Assembly (NCBI GenBank): GCA_009918675.1
Contig: RGDM01000020.1
Coordinates: 1 to 57,560 of the forward strand
Source of the DNA: a bacterium
GTDB lineage: Bacteria; Bdellovibrionota_B; Oligoflexia; Silvanigrellales; Silvanigrellaceae
DNA length: 57,560 bases
Direction: 5' to 3'
The position numbers and the translations under genes are program-made. The notes under the pieces were generated by a model. That model did no database searches, was not told the DNA's origin, and saw only the letters and a program-made list of their open reading frames with translations. This document shows, in pieces, positions 25,267 through 34,369 of the stretch; position 1 is the stretch's first letter; the number at the start of each line of letters is the position of its first letter.

Positions 25267-27006
25267 GTGAGGAATAATTTGCCGATCGGCACACGTGGTC
25301 TTTTTGCATGCGTGGCCGTTGCCGCGCTGCCGTTTCCAGCATTTGCAGCAACGTATTCAAAGTGTGAACAAAGCTCGAGTACAAGTGTGGACTGCCTGCC
25401 GGGAAGTTCGGCTGGATTTGCGCTCAATTCTCAAATCAATCTCGCAAAAGCCAGCGGCGCCACAAGCGATACGTATGTGTTCAATTGGAAGGTCAAGAAC
25501 TGCAAGTCGCGAGCGAATCAGTTGCGCGGACAGCTCGCGATTTTGCTCGACAACTCGAAAAGTGAATTGACCACAGATCCGGACGCAACACGTGCCGGGA
25601 TATTGAATAATTTTATTGATTCCTATGCGCAGCGTGGGCTGCAAGTTGGCAACGGAAGCGATCCAAAGATCGCGCTCATCAACTACAATGGCCGTTCCGG
25701 AATTGAAGACCCGAACAGCAAAGAAGACAACTACAACGCGAAATTCACTCCAGACAATTGTGCGAACCAAACAACATTTCCGGATGCTGCGGCATATACG
25801 CGTTGGAATGAATCGCGCGAGGGAGTGAAACTATCGATTTGCGAATATCTTCCACTGCGCAACGCCGAGGGAATTGCATCAGTTGAGACTCTTAAGCAGT
25901 TTGTGAATTTTGCCGCGGCGTCACCCCGTGGTTCAACCGACTTTACCTATTTTTTCAAAGGTGCGGCGACTGTTTTCTCGGCGGCTAATACGGCCAATGT
26001 TGGACGTCATGTCTTGGTGATTACCGATGGCTTGCCAAATGTGCCAAAGAATGTTGCCGCAAGCACCTGCCGAAGCACACCACGATTGAGTAATGAAGCG
26101 ATTCAATCGGGACTGATTTTTGGTCAGCAGAGCGAATACTGTGTGGATCGTCAGGCACAAGCCGCCATTCAAAATGCAAATGCTGAAGCACTGAAAAGTA
26201 CGTTCAATACAATCAATGTCCATCATGTTCTATATACGGCTTATCAGCGCGCATATTTCGATTACGACGAAAATGGTCAGCCGACGTTGAATCCAGCTGA
26301 TTTTTTGATTGAAAATAGTGCCCGCACTGGAAATGGCAAGGTAAAGTTTTCTTACGCCAAAGATGAATCAGGATTGGCTACAACGCTCGACAACATGTTT
26401 GTCAAGATGGATGCAAATGCTCTGCAGTATGTTGAGGTGACAGTGCAGCCCGCTGGTTATTCCTATCGGGCTGTTTCACCGAATGAACCGGGCAGTGAGT
26501 TTTCTGTTAAGTTTGTTGGCCTCAGATCAGGGGCAAACACTGTGACTGTAAAGCCTGTGTACCAAGATGGTACAAGCTCAACAGCAACTTTTACGGTGAA
26601 TGTGGGCAATTCAACGGACACCGGTTTGGCCTGCTCTTCTGCGGATGATGGCAAAACAGTTGATGGTGATCCTATTGGCACTCCCCAACCCAAGGGCGAT
26701 GGATTCTATCCGGATAGAAAAGCCGATGGCTCGTTTCGCGATTATCGCAATGCTGACCCCGCAAACAGCTTGTCGAGCAATGAATTTGCCGTGGTTGGAG
26801 ATGAGCAAGGTGCAACTGATCTCTCTCGCTTGCGCCTGCAAGGTGGAACCGGCAACTGCGGTGTTGTTGCTTCAACGTTGAAAAGCAATTCAAAAATCAA
26901 TCTGATAATGATGCTCGCGATGCTTGCTTTGCCGATCTTGGCATTGCGCAGACGCACGCGGCGGTTAAGTAAACATAACGCACCCGATGTGCAGGAGAAT
27001 GTCTGA
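25267..27006 (+). CDS. Exported von Willebrand factor A-domain protein with C-terminal membrane anchor
   Basis: A 579-residue protein starting at a GTG with AGGAG nine bases upstream. A signal peptide (1-28, ending FAAT) is followed by a vWA domain: LAILLDNSKSEL gives the D-x-S-x-S metal site (about residue 95), STDFTYFF and HVLVITDGLPNVPK complete the fold. A beta-rich domain (about 395-455) follows, then a glycine/Asp-rich part. The tail NCGVVAS...INLIMMLAMLALPILALRRRTRR has a single Cys, a hydrophobic helix and an Arg cluster, like GlyGly/MYXO-CTERM-type sorting tails. It likely acts as a surface adhesin or scaffold. Its stop overlaps the OmpA-like gene by one base. Confidence 0.88.
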   Translation: MRNNLPIGTRGLFACVAVAALPFPAFAATYSKCEQSSSTSVDCLPGSSAGFALNSQINLAKASGATSDTYVFNWKVKNCKSRANQLRGQLAILLDNSKSELTTDPDATRAGILNNFIDSYAQRGLQVGNGSDPKIALINYNGRSGIEDPNSKEDNYNAKFTPDNCANQTTFPDAAAYTRWNESREGVKLSICEYLPLRNAEGIASVETLKQFVNFAAASPRGSTDFTYFFKGAATVFSAANTANVGRHVLVITDGLPNVPKNVAASTCRSTPRLSNEAIQSGLIFGQQSEYCVDRQAQAAIQNANAEALKSTFNTINVHHVLYTAYQRAYFDYDENGQPTLNPADFLIENSARTGNGKVKFSYAKDESGLATTLDNMFVKMDANALQYVEVTVQPAGYSYRAVSPNEPGSEFSVKFVGLRSGANTVTVKPVYQDGTSSTATFTVNVGNSTDTGLACSSADDGKTVDGDPIGTPQPKGDGFYPDRKADGSFRDYRNADPANSLSSNEFAVVGDEQGATDLSRLRLQGGTGNCGVVASTLKSNSKINLIMMLAMLALPILALRRRTRRLSKHNAPDVQENV

Positions 27007-28568
27007 TGAAAATGCGCTCAGCAGCAGCTCTGAACACATTGTGCGCGACGGTATCGATGGGAGCACTATTTTTTACTCCGCAACTTGCTTTTGCGATTGG
27101 AGTTAACGCAGAGAACTTTGCGCCAGCTGCGGGTAACAGCTCTGCTTTGTTCAGCGAAACACCACATTCAACACCTGAGCGGTCGTGGATTTATGGTGCG
27201 ACAACGGATTACGCGTTGCACCCTGTTGAGTTGGGTGATGGCAAAAGCAAACGCCAAGGAGTGCTTGATCATCTTTGGATGATGCATGCCTCAGTAGGCT
27301 ATGGTTTCTTGAAAGACCTCGAGATCCAGAGTGTGTTCCCGTTTGCGCTCGTCAACGTGAATCAAAATCCAAAAAATTATTTGCTTGGACTGGGTGGTTC
27401 GCGCAGCTCATTTCTGCTTTCGGATGCTCGCATTGGCTTGAAATATACGGCCCTTGAATGGGGAACCCGCTTTGCCGGAACTCATGCGCTGGCTGCTGAG
27501 GTTAGAGTTCCCTCGGGGAGCAAAGAAGCACTTTTGTCTGACGGAACAACTCGCCTTAAGGTGAGTGTTCCAAGCTCGCTTTTTTCCACTGCTGGAGATT
27601 GGGAAGTGAGCTTGACCCCGGGGATTATTATTTGGGGCGATCGCGAGCGAGTGATTGGTGATACTGGTTTTGTTGGTGGGCAGAGAACACTGCTTGCACG
27701 CAGTTGGGCTGCAAGTTGGGAAAGCAGTTTCAATTGGACCTTTTTAGGAACGAAGAATCGCCCTAAGAGTGTCGATCTTGAAGCAGGAATCAAAACTGAA
27801 TTTAGTCAGGGATACATTTCTCTCAACAGTGCGGGAAACCCTTGGGAATGGGCAGCGGGAGCAAGATATTTACTTAACGAGAATTTGAGTTTGCATGGCT
27901 CCGCAGGCACGGGCTTTGGCCGCGGTGTGGGTTCACCTTTGATGCGAGTTATGGCCGGCGTTCGTTGGAGCCAGGGTGGACTTCGTGTTGAAGAAACTGA
28001 AGACAACATCGACCTTCGCGATTTGGGTCGAACGATGTCGGATACCGATCTTGATCGCATACTCGCTGAAAGCCGAGCAGAAGAGCAACCACGACAGTTG
28101 GCGAGTGATGAGAGTTTATTGCGACTTCTGGTGGATGGTCAGGTCTTTGATATCGGCTATGTGCGCTTCAAATTCAACAGTGCTGAACTGTCCCCTGAGG
28201 CGAATAAAACGCTTGATGCTTTGATGCAAAAGCTTTTGATTGAAAAACCAAATGCAGTCAAAATTGAAGGACACACGGATTCGGTGGGCTCGCTTGATTA
28301 CAATATGGCTCTTTCAAAACGCCGCGCCGATGCAGTAAAAAAAGCGCTAACGACGAGAGGTTTTGAAGCAAACATTATTTCGACTGTGGGTGCTGCGTTC
28401 CGCTATCCGGTGGCCAGCAATGCAACGAAGCAAGGGCGAGCTGCCAACCGCCGGATCGAAGTCTCGCTCAATGGAGCTGCATTTCGTAAGTCGACTTTTA
28501 CGCCCGACGAATTGAAACGCTTTCAGGAATGGATTGCTCCGGGTGGTCGTCGCCCTGCACGCGACTGA
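27006..28568 (+). CDS. OmpA-family outer membrane protein
   Basis: A 520-residue exported protein (signal to about 29, ending AFAI). Residues about 30-330 are beta-strand-rich, with alternating patterns and aromatic ends, consistent with an outer-membrane barrel. The C-terminal domain from about 375 carries the OmpA peptidoglycan-binding signature: YVRFKFNSAELSPEANKTLD, IEGHTDSVGSLDYNMALSKRRADAV and GRAANRRIEV. It anchors the outer membrane to the cell wall. It is translationally coupled to the vWA protein (TGATG), so the two may form one surface assembly. Confidence 0.92.
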   Translation: MKMRSAAALNTLCATVSMGALFFTPQLAFAIGVNAENFAPAAGNSSALFSETPHSTPERSWIYGATTDYALHPVELGDGKSKRQGVLDHLWMMHASVGYGFLKDLEIQSVFPFALVNVNQNPKNYLLGLGGSRSSFLLSDARIGLKYTALEWGTRFAGTHALAAEVRVPSGSKEALLSDGTTRLKVSVPSSLFSTAGDWEVSLTPGIIIWGDRERVIGDTGFVGGQRTLLARSWAASWESSFNWTFLGTKNRPKSVDLEAGIKTEFSQGYISLNSAGNPWEWAAGARYLLNENLSLHGSAGTGFGRGVGSPLMRVMAGVRWSQGGLRVEETEDNIDLRDLGRTMSDTDLDRILAESRAEEQPRQLASDESLLRLLVDGQVFDIGYVRFKFNSAELSPEANKTLDALMQKLLIEKPNAVKIEGHTDSVGSLDYNMALSKRRADAVKKALTTRGFEANIISTVGAAFRYPVASNATKQGRAANRRIEVSLNGAAFRKSTFTPDELKRFQEWIAPGGRRPARD

Positions 28569-28654
28569 GTGTTGGCGCTGCAAAGATTGCAGCCTGCGCT
28601 CGAGATGCGCGGCGTCAGACTCTACAATGATGGCGGACGACTGGAGAGTTTTGC

Positions 28655-29374
28655 GTGCGTTTTTCAATTGCAATAGCTGCCTTGCTGGTGGCGTCACAGG
28701 CGGCGTGTCAGAATAAAATTCGCATCACCGGCCGAGTCCCGGTTGAATCACGACAGCCCGCTCAGGCTGCAGCACCCATTTCGCCCATCGCGCCGGCCGG
28801 TGTTATTTCTTTTAACCTTGCTGACGCAATTGACTCGCCAAAATCGACTCTGATCTTGGCCATTGGTCACGCCGAAGGCACTATCAATTTAGATGGATCG
28901 CCAACTCAAGCGTACTATGGTCACGGCGACTCCGGATATCGCAATGTAGGAGTTTTTAGCTGTATTTCATGCGGAAATAGAAGCCCTGAAGAAGCGGATA
29001 AGTACTTTCTTGAAAACAAACTCAAGCCGATGCGTTCTCGCTTTGAAGATGCCGCGCGCGGCGCACTGTTACCTGCAAATCATCCAATGCTTGCCGCTGC
29101 ATTCTTTGTATTATTTACGCAAAGTCCGCAAGCAGCGACCGATAGAAAAGGTTTCCTTGAACGTATGGGTGGCTTGAAGGCTCTCGGCATTTCCAGCGAA
29201 AACCTAATACAACTCTGTGTCGACTCTTATCGCGATCCTGATACCAATCGTTTTCAGGATGTTGCCCGATTCAATAACGACGAGTCGCAGATCCGGGCAG
29301 ATCAGCGCAGACGACTCAAAAATGTCGAGGAGTTTCTCAGCAGCAAAGGGATTGAACTTTACCCTCGCTACTAA
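28655..29374 (+). CDS. Putative lipoprotein of unknown function
   Basis: A 239-residue protein from a GTG with GGAG eight bases upstream. VASQAACQ gives a lipobox (Cys about 18). Residues about 68-100 contain ILAIGHAEGTINLDG and AYYGHGDSGYRNVGVF, a His/Gly-rich motif I have the impression of having seen in hypothetical cyanobacterial and proteobacterial proteins, but cannot name. Then SCISCGN, a helical region with MLAAAFFVLFTQSPQA and SYRDPDTNRF. It is 86 bases behind the OmpA gene. Its last four bases overlap the convergent response-regulator gene. Confidence 0.75.
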   Translation: MRFSIAIAALLVASQAACQNKIRITGRVPVESRQPAQAAAPISPIAPAGVISFNLADAIDSPKSTLILAIGHAEGTINLDGSPTQAYYGHGDSGYRNVGVFSCISCGNRSPEEADKYFLENKLKPMRSRFEDAARGALLPANHPMLAAAFFVLFTQSPQAATDRKGFLERMGGLKALGISSENLIQLCVDSYRDPDTNRFQDVARFNNDESQIRADQRRRLKNVEEFLSSKGIELYPRY

Positions 29375-30891
29375 GTTTTGTGCGCAGGGTTGAGATTGGC
29401 CAAACGCTGAGCTGCTTCGTGTCTACTGATATTGAACATCTGCGCAACTGTCCGCTGACTGGGATTTGTGTCGCCGGTTGATTTTTTCAAGACGTTAATT
29501 ACGTGTTCAAAAACAGCATCGACGAGTGATTCAAATTGCAATGGGAAAGTTGGGAAAGCAACCTGCTGCAGCGGAGTCGGCCACGCTGTCGACGGGTTCG
29601 GCTGCGCGCTTGCGGAGTGTTCGTGCGTGAGGTTAGGGTGGAGTGAGTCGAGCTGCAGCACATTTTGTTGGAGTGTGGTTTGTGTTTGCACGTTGGCTTT
29701 TTGCAGGGGTTTCTCGAGATAGCGTGTTGGCAGGTGCTCGAGGGTTAACACACCGTCAACAGCATCAACACTCATAGCCTGAAGTGTCTGCCACAGTTCG
29801 CGAATATTGCCTTGTTCCCAGGCGAGATCAGTGAGCACTGCCATGCAGCTGTGAGAAATTCGAAATTCTTTCGTTTCAAGCGACAAGCTTTCATTAAGTC
29901 GGGCGATGAGAGTTTCGATGATCTCTTGTCGCTCCAAGAAGCTGCGTGCGCGCAAGGGTGGGAGAGTGATTTCATAACCGCGCAGGCGCGATAATAGGTC
30001 TGCGCGGAATTCGCCTTTTTCGACCATTTGATCAAGCGGTTCGTTGGTGGCGGCAATCACTCGGACCTGAACCTTTTTTGTCCGCGTGCTGCCAATCGCC
30101 CGCACCTCGCCATTCTCAATAGCGCGCAGAAGTGCAGATTGTGCCGACAGGCTCAATCGAGCCACTTCATCGAGGAAGAGCCATCCGCCATCGGCCGCTT
30201 CGTAGAGTCCAATTTTGCTTTGACTTGCGCCTGTGAATGAGCCCTTTTCGTAACCAAAAATTTCAGCCTCTAAGACCGAGGCTGCAAGAGCACCGCAGTT
30301 GATAGAAACAAAAGGTGACCCAGGCGGCAGCATGCGTCGCAGCAGCTCGGCAACCATCTCTTTGCCTGTTCCACTTTCGCCGCTGACAAGGAGCGAGCGA
30401 ACTGAAGAAACAAGCAGGCGTGCCAAGCGTTGCTGCACCTCGCGCATGGAGCGTCCGCTGACGTGGGCGGGAAAAAATGCTGCTGAGTTTTGTGTCGTTG
30501 AATTTACGCTTGAGTTTGCTTGCAAAAGGCGCGCAATACGGAAGGTGAGCTCACTTTCATCGACGCCCTTGGAAAGAAAATCGTTGGCACCGGCGCGCAT
30601 GCAGTTGAGGATGATCTCTGAGCTACTGAGTGCAGACATGACCATCACAAAGCCTTTATAGCCGCGCGAGCGAAGTTCGCGCAGCACATCCAAACCACGC
30701 AACGGTGCGCCGCCAAAACTCAGGTCGAGCAAGACACAGGCAGGGTTCAACTGCTCAAACTGCGTGAAGAAGTCTTCATGTGTGTGACTCGAAGAATAAG
30801 CGATGTGGGCAACCACAGGCGACTGTCGAAACGCAAGCAAACAGCGATGAAGAAACAACAAATCATCATCGAGATGAAGCAAATGAATCAT
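29371..30891 (-). CDS. Sigma-54-dependent response regulator (NtrC family)
   Basis: A 506-residue regulator. The receiver domain (1-120) has the acidic pocket HLDDD, the phospho-acceptor Asp56 (CVLLDLSF) and the Lys in LSKGVD. The AAA+ domain shows GESGTGKEM (Walker A), GSFTGA (the sigma-54 contact loop, a common variant of GAFTGA) and GGWLFLDEVARLS (Walker B). A Pro/Ser/Gln-rich linker leads to a Fis-type helix-turn-helix (RTVAQMFNISRHEAAQRLA). No cognate sensor kinase gene is adjacent; instead an H-box mini-protein overlaps its start (ATGA). It would activate sigma-54 promoters after phosphorylation. Confidence 0.95.
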   Translation of the reverse strand: MIHLLHLDDDLLFLHRCLLAFRQSPVVAHIAYSSSHTHEDFFTQFEQLNPACVLLDLSFGGAPLRGLDVLRELRSRGYKGFVMVMSALSSSEIILNCMRAGANDFLSKGVDESELTFRIARLLQANSSVNSTTQNSAAFFPAHVSGRSMREVQQRLARLLVSSVRSLLVSGESGTGKEMVAELLRRMLPPGSPFVSINCGALAASVLEAEIFGYEKGSFTGASQSKIGLYEAADGGWLFLDEVARLSLSAQSALLRAIENGEVRAIGSTRTKKVQVRVIAATNEPLDQMVEKGEFRADLLSRLRGYEITLPPLRARSFLERQEIIETLIARLNESLSLETKEFRISHSCMAVLTDLAWEQGNIRELWQTLQAMSVDAVDGVLTLEHLPTRYLEKPLQKANVQTQTTLQQNVLQLDSLHPNLTHEHSASAQPNPSTAWPTPLQQVAFPTFPLQFESLVDAVFEHVINVLKKSTGDTNPSQRTVAQMFNISRHEAAQRLANLNPAHKT

Positions 30892-31124
30892 GGCTGTTGA
30901 CCTTCGCTGCGCTTCAAAATGGATTCAATAAAAGGAGCGAGCTGATTGTAGGCGTTGCGCAAATGCGCGGCAATCAGCGCGCGAGGTGGCTGCGACTCTT
31001 CATTGGACTCCAGAAACTCGGCAGACCAACGAATCGACAAGACAGCGGCATTGAGGTCGTGGCGTTGGATGTCGGTGAGTTCTGGGAGCAGAATTAAATT
31101 CTTATTGGCTTCTGCGTTGTGCAT
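30888..31124 (-). CDS. H-box mini-protein overlapping the NtrC-type regulator
   Basis: A 78-residue protein from the ATG at 31124; a longer frame begins at 31154. Residues 19-38 read IQRHDLNAAVLSIRWSAEFL, an H-box pattern (H-D-L-N) with His22 as the candidate phospho-acceptor, followed by a second helix (about 50-72, AHLRNAYNQLAPFIESILKR). It lacks an ATP-binding domain. The stop forms ATGA with the response-regulator start, and its own start lies inside the end of the haem lipoprotein gene, so it is tightly co-translated. It could pass phosphate to the regulator or bind it. The pattern is like the protein at 7905. Confidence 0.65.
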   Translation of the reverse strand: MHNAEANKNLILLPELTDIQRHDLNAAVLSIRWSAEFLESNEESQPPRALIAAHLRNAYNQLAPFIESILKRSEGQQP

Positions 31125-32580
31125 GCAACAGCTCGTCTTCAAAGCGCATCGCATCCGCTTCTGCGGAGCGCAGGGAGCGCAAATTCACAACCGGACGACC
31201 ATCACTGCTGACTCCAAAAAGTGACAGTGCAACCGGGTTAATGCCACGTTGCGCAACTGGCCGTCCTTCGCGCGCATATTTGAGAGCTTCGTCGATTCCG
31301 TGGCAGCTCACGCAGCGGGTCGAATGTACCGAGGTTCTTTCTGGGTCGAGAATTTTCTCGTTGAGTGAGATCAGCTCTTGCAAAGAAATGTCGTTGGCAA
31401 GAGGGGTGGTTTCAAGATCGACGTCACGCAAAAGCGATCGATGAGCTCCGGTTGAGGGTTGCTCTAAGCCAATGCGTGCGACGTTCTGAGGCGATACGAG
31501 AAGAGGATTTAAGGTTACGATATTGGCTTTGCGATCCCAAAATGCAGATGTGGTTTGCATTGGCACGTTGATTAATTTTCCAGATTGTTTTTCCCAGCGC
31601 AAAAAGCGCTGCGAGGTCCCGAGCCCTTCTGTGACATGCGCTCGAACCCGGATTAAATTTCTCTCTGAAAGATATTTTGCAAAAAAACCAGAGAGCGCTT
31701 GCGGACGGGCGACGAGGGTTGGGTGTGCCACTGACTGAGCTGCCGTGACACTCAACGAATGGCCCGCATTCAACGCTTGCTTTGCTGTTAACCAAGCTTG
31801 ATTCGGGAAGGACTTGTTTTTGACAATCTCTGCGGTTTGCAGAGATCTATTCCATTCATCAACCAAAGCTTTGCGCCCTGTTGAACTTGAATTGATATCA
31901 AGTAGCGCTTTAGCATAAGGAAGGATTTTGTTTTCAGATTTGACAGCAAACGAATCGTTGCCTCGGCTCTGAATAGAAAGATCTTCAAGCCAGCTGCGCG
32001 TGTCGCCCTTTAAAAACGGCAGGCTCAAGTCGAAGGTCAACAAAAAACCATGATCCAACGAATGAACAAAATCGGTGCGAGCAAGCCTTTCGCTGACACA
32101 CCAGGGCTGCACGCTGACGTGCAGCTGAACACGTTGAGCCAAATCGCTTTCCCGTTGCAGTGCAAGAGTCTGCCAACTGGTGACGTTTCCTGGAAGGTCG
32201 ACCTCGTAAAGTGAAAGGCGAGCTGCCGAGAGACGCCAGGAATCAACCGACAAAGCGCAGTCTGGATTTGAAAGGGTCAGCTGGCGTCCTGAGGCTGAAT
32301 CCGTAAGTGCGGTTTTCAAGAGAGACTGCCAAGTGGACGTGCTGATCCCCAATTGAGTTGCCGATGGAAGTGCCAAGATGTCGGACGCATTTTTTGGGGT
32401 CGGCCAAAGCGGCATCAGCGCAGCGGCTAACGCTTCGTGGCGGTTGCTCTCTGCAGCGCTTGTTGGTGCGCTTTGCGCATCATTAAAAACGCGCGGTTTA
32501 CAGCTCACAGCAAAGCTCAAGCCGAGCAAAATAAGCGACATAAAAAGCGGATTTTTTGTTGCTTGTGACCTGCAGTTCAT
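31102..32580 (-). CDS. Lipoprotein with a c-type haem motif
   Basis: A 492-residue protein. I start it at the ATG at 32580 because LGLSFAVSCKPRVF gives a lipobox within 32 residues; the frame extends to 32772 without a signal. Residues 35-400 are beta/alpha mixed and unrecognised, with few cysteines. Near residue 424, TRCVSCHGIDEALKYAREG contains CxxCH, the covalent haem c site. It is probably attached to the outer membrane or facing the periplasm. It overlaps the H-box mini-protein by 23 bases, so a haem-linked or redox input to the regulator is possible but unproved. Confidence 0.85.
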   Translation of the reverse strand: MNCRSQATKNPLFMSLILLGLSFAVSCKPRVFNDAQSAPTSAAESNRHEALAAALMPLWPTPKNASDILALPSATQLGISTSTWQSLLKTALTDSASGRQLTLSNPDCALSVDSWRLSAARLSLYEVDLPGNVTSWQTLALQRESDLAQRVQLHVSVQPWCVSERLARTDFVHSLDHGFLLTFDLSLPFLKGDTRSWLEDLSIQSRGNDSFAVKSENKILPYAKALLDINSSSTGRKALVDEWNRSLQTAEIVKNKSFPNQAWLTAKQALNAGHSLSVTAAQSVAHPTLVARPQALSGFFAKYLSERNLIRVRAHVTEGLGTSQRFLRWEKQSGKLINVPMQTTSAFWDRKANIVTLNPLLVSPQNVARIGLEQPSTGAHRSLLRDVDLETTPLANDISLQELISLNEKILDPERTSVHSTRCVSCHGIDEALKYAREGRPVAQRGINPVALSLFGVSSDGRPVVNLRSLRSAEADAMRFEDELLHAQRRSQ

Positions 32581-32635
32581 AGGCTCACCCGTCCTTAGAA
32601 AGAGCTTGTCCCAGGCTGATATTGTGAACCGCTCG

Positions 32636-34369
32636 CTAGACCAATGCAACGCGCCAAAAGCGCTGTGGTTGATGGAAGTCGGGTTTGACATCGGGTTTAT
32701 GTTGTGTGTCCCAGCATTCGGCGCTGCCCGAAGGCGACCAGTGAGGTGCGAGGAACCAACCTTCGCTGCCAAGGCTGAGGCATGCTTGAATTAAGATTTC
32801 GTTTTTGTGGATAAGGGGTGCAAGCAATTCGTAGCTGAAGGTGGTTCCGAACTGAGTGTCATCTTTAAAAAATGGCAATTCCGGCCAAAGGCTTGCACTG
32901 GGAACTGTATGCGCTGGTTTACGCCGGCGCGGGCCATCGAACGCGATTGCAATCCAATGACCTTCCGGGGTGAATTCAAATTCAAAATATTCACCAGAGT
33001 CAGGATTGCCGCTGGCAATGAAAAGCTCTGAGACGCTGTGCAGCCAAAGTTGATCGAGGAAGTGAGGGGCTTGCTGTCCACGTCCGGCTGTGTTTGGGCG
33101 GAGTGGAAAAAATTCTTCCCACGCTGCTTTACAGCTTGCATCTGTTCGTCGGGTTTCCCAGCGCAAAAAGGGCTGTTTGGGATTTTTCTTGGCGTCTGGC
33201 AAAGCAAGGGTTTGTACGAGACGAACCTGTAAGCGCGGCTCGCCGGCTCCAGGTGTTCGGAAATAGCCAAGGAAAGGTGACTCAAACAAAACTGTGGGTT
33301 GATTCTCAGGAATCGCTTTGCCTGATTGGGCAAGCGCAGCCTTCGCTGATTCATGTTGCCATCGCCTGATTGGAGTTTGGGCGTGTGGATGCCAAAGCAA
33401 TCCTACCCAATAGGCGTGGTTTTCTTCGACGGAAGGTCCTAGTCTGTTGAGTGCACAGCCTGAGTACAGATCAGCGTTGAATAGGCCAATTGGTTGAACT
33501 TCAAGCTCGAGATCTGCGTTCTTGATTGAGAGCGCTTGAGCGCGCATGTGAGCCGCGAGCGAGAGCATGTCATGTGCGCTGGCATGCCCAAGATTCCAGA
33601 CAAAGTTTGCATGATGTTGACTGACTTGTGAATCGCCACGGCGGGTGCCCTTAAGGCCACACTCGTCAAAGACTTGCCCACTCGGACGGCCAACGCTGTA
33701 GTTGTTTTTGAAGGTAGAACCGCAACTGGGGTGATCAAAATGGTGCTTGCGATGGCGATCCGATTCGCAACTTTCCATAAAAGCGAGAAGCTCTTCGCGC
33801 GGTGCGGTGGTAGGAAGAGAAAGCCGCGCCGCAACAACCACCTCAGGCGTATCCATCAAGAGGGTTTTCTTGTAGCCGTGAAAGACATCGCTGCCTTGGT
33901 AGATATGCAATTGTCCAAAGACGTCCAGAGTGAAAATTTCACTTGCAATTTGTGAGATTTCACCGCCGTAACAGCGCGCATTCATGCGAACGGTTGCGCC
34001 TAAGTGCCCGGGCATGCGGTACATCCATGCAGCACCGGCGCGACCCGCGTCGAGGCACACCTCGGCAATCTCGGTGTTGCTCACCCCAGCCTCAACGTAA
34101 AGAGTTTCCGCTGTCTCCCAGTAGCATGTTGCAAGTTCATTGAGAGTTAAAAGCAGTCCGTTGAAAGTGCCGTCAGCCAGCAGAGAATTGCTTCCGCAGC
34201 CAATGATCGCAATGGGCAGATTGCGTTGGCGCGCCCACGCTAAAGACAAAGCGAGCTCAGCAAGACTCCGAGGCTGCGCAAACCAGCGCGCTGTTCCGCC
34301 AATCCCGTAATAGGTGGTTGTGGCCACTGATTTGTTCTCGGAAATACAGGCTGGGCAAGGGGAACTCAT
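32636..34369 (-). CDS. murB: MurB (UDP-N-acetylenolpyruvoylglucosamine reductase) fused to a CBM9/DOMON-like domain
   Basis: A 577-residue fusion. Residues about 1-300 are MurB: YGIGGTARWFAQPRSLAEL, IIGCGSNSLLADG (FAD binding), the substrate segment GHLGATVRMNARCYGGEI, the catalytic Ser218 in SCGSTFKNN, SQHHANFVWN and the Glu in DLELEVQ. It completes UDP-MurNAc synthesis in the cytosol with NADPH. Residues about 300-577 form a beta-sandwich-like part: YFEFEFTPEGHWIAIAFDGPR and DFHQPQRFWRVAL are typical of small CBM9/DOMON-like proteins. I know of no such fusion. The start overlaps the small gene upstream (ATGA). Both halves appear intact, in one frame. Confidence 0.9.
   Translation of the reverse strand: MSSPCPACISENKSVATTTYYGIGGTARWFAQPRSLAELALSLAWARQRNLPIAIIGCGSNSLLADGTFNGLLLTLNELATCYWETAETLYVEAGVSNTEIAEVCLDAGRAGAAWMYRMPGHLGATVRMNARCYGGEISQIASEIFTLDVFGQLHIYQGSDVFHGYKKTLLMDTPEVVVAARLSLPTTAPREELLAFMESCESDRHRKHHFDHPSCGSTFKNNYSVGRPSGQVFDECGLKGTRRGDSQVSQHHANFVWNLGHASAHDMLSLAAHMRAQALSIKNADLELEVQPIGLFNADLYSGCALNRLGPSVEENHAYWVGLLWHPHAQTPIRRWQHESAKAALAQSGKAIPENQPTVLFESPFLGYFRTPGAGEPRLQVRLVQTLALPDAKKNPKQPFLRWETRRTDASCKAAWEEFFPLRPNTAGRGQQAPHFLDQLWLHSVSELFIASGNPDSGEYFEFEFTPEGHWIAIAFDGPRRRKPAHTVPSASLWPELPFFKDDTQFGTTFSYELLAPLIHKNEILIQACLSLGSEGWFLAPHWSPSGSAECWDTQHKPDVKPDFHQPQRFWRVALV

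Noticed and set aside
30210..30250. GSFTGA in place of GAFTGA in the NtrC-type regulator
   Set aside because: This is a common functional variant of the sigma-54 contact loop.
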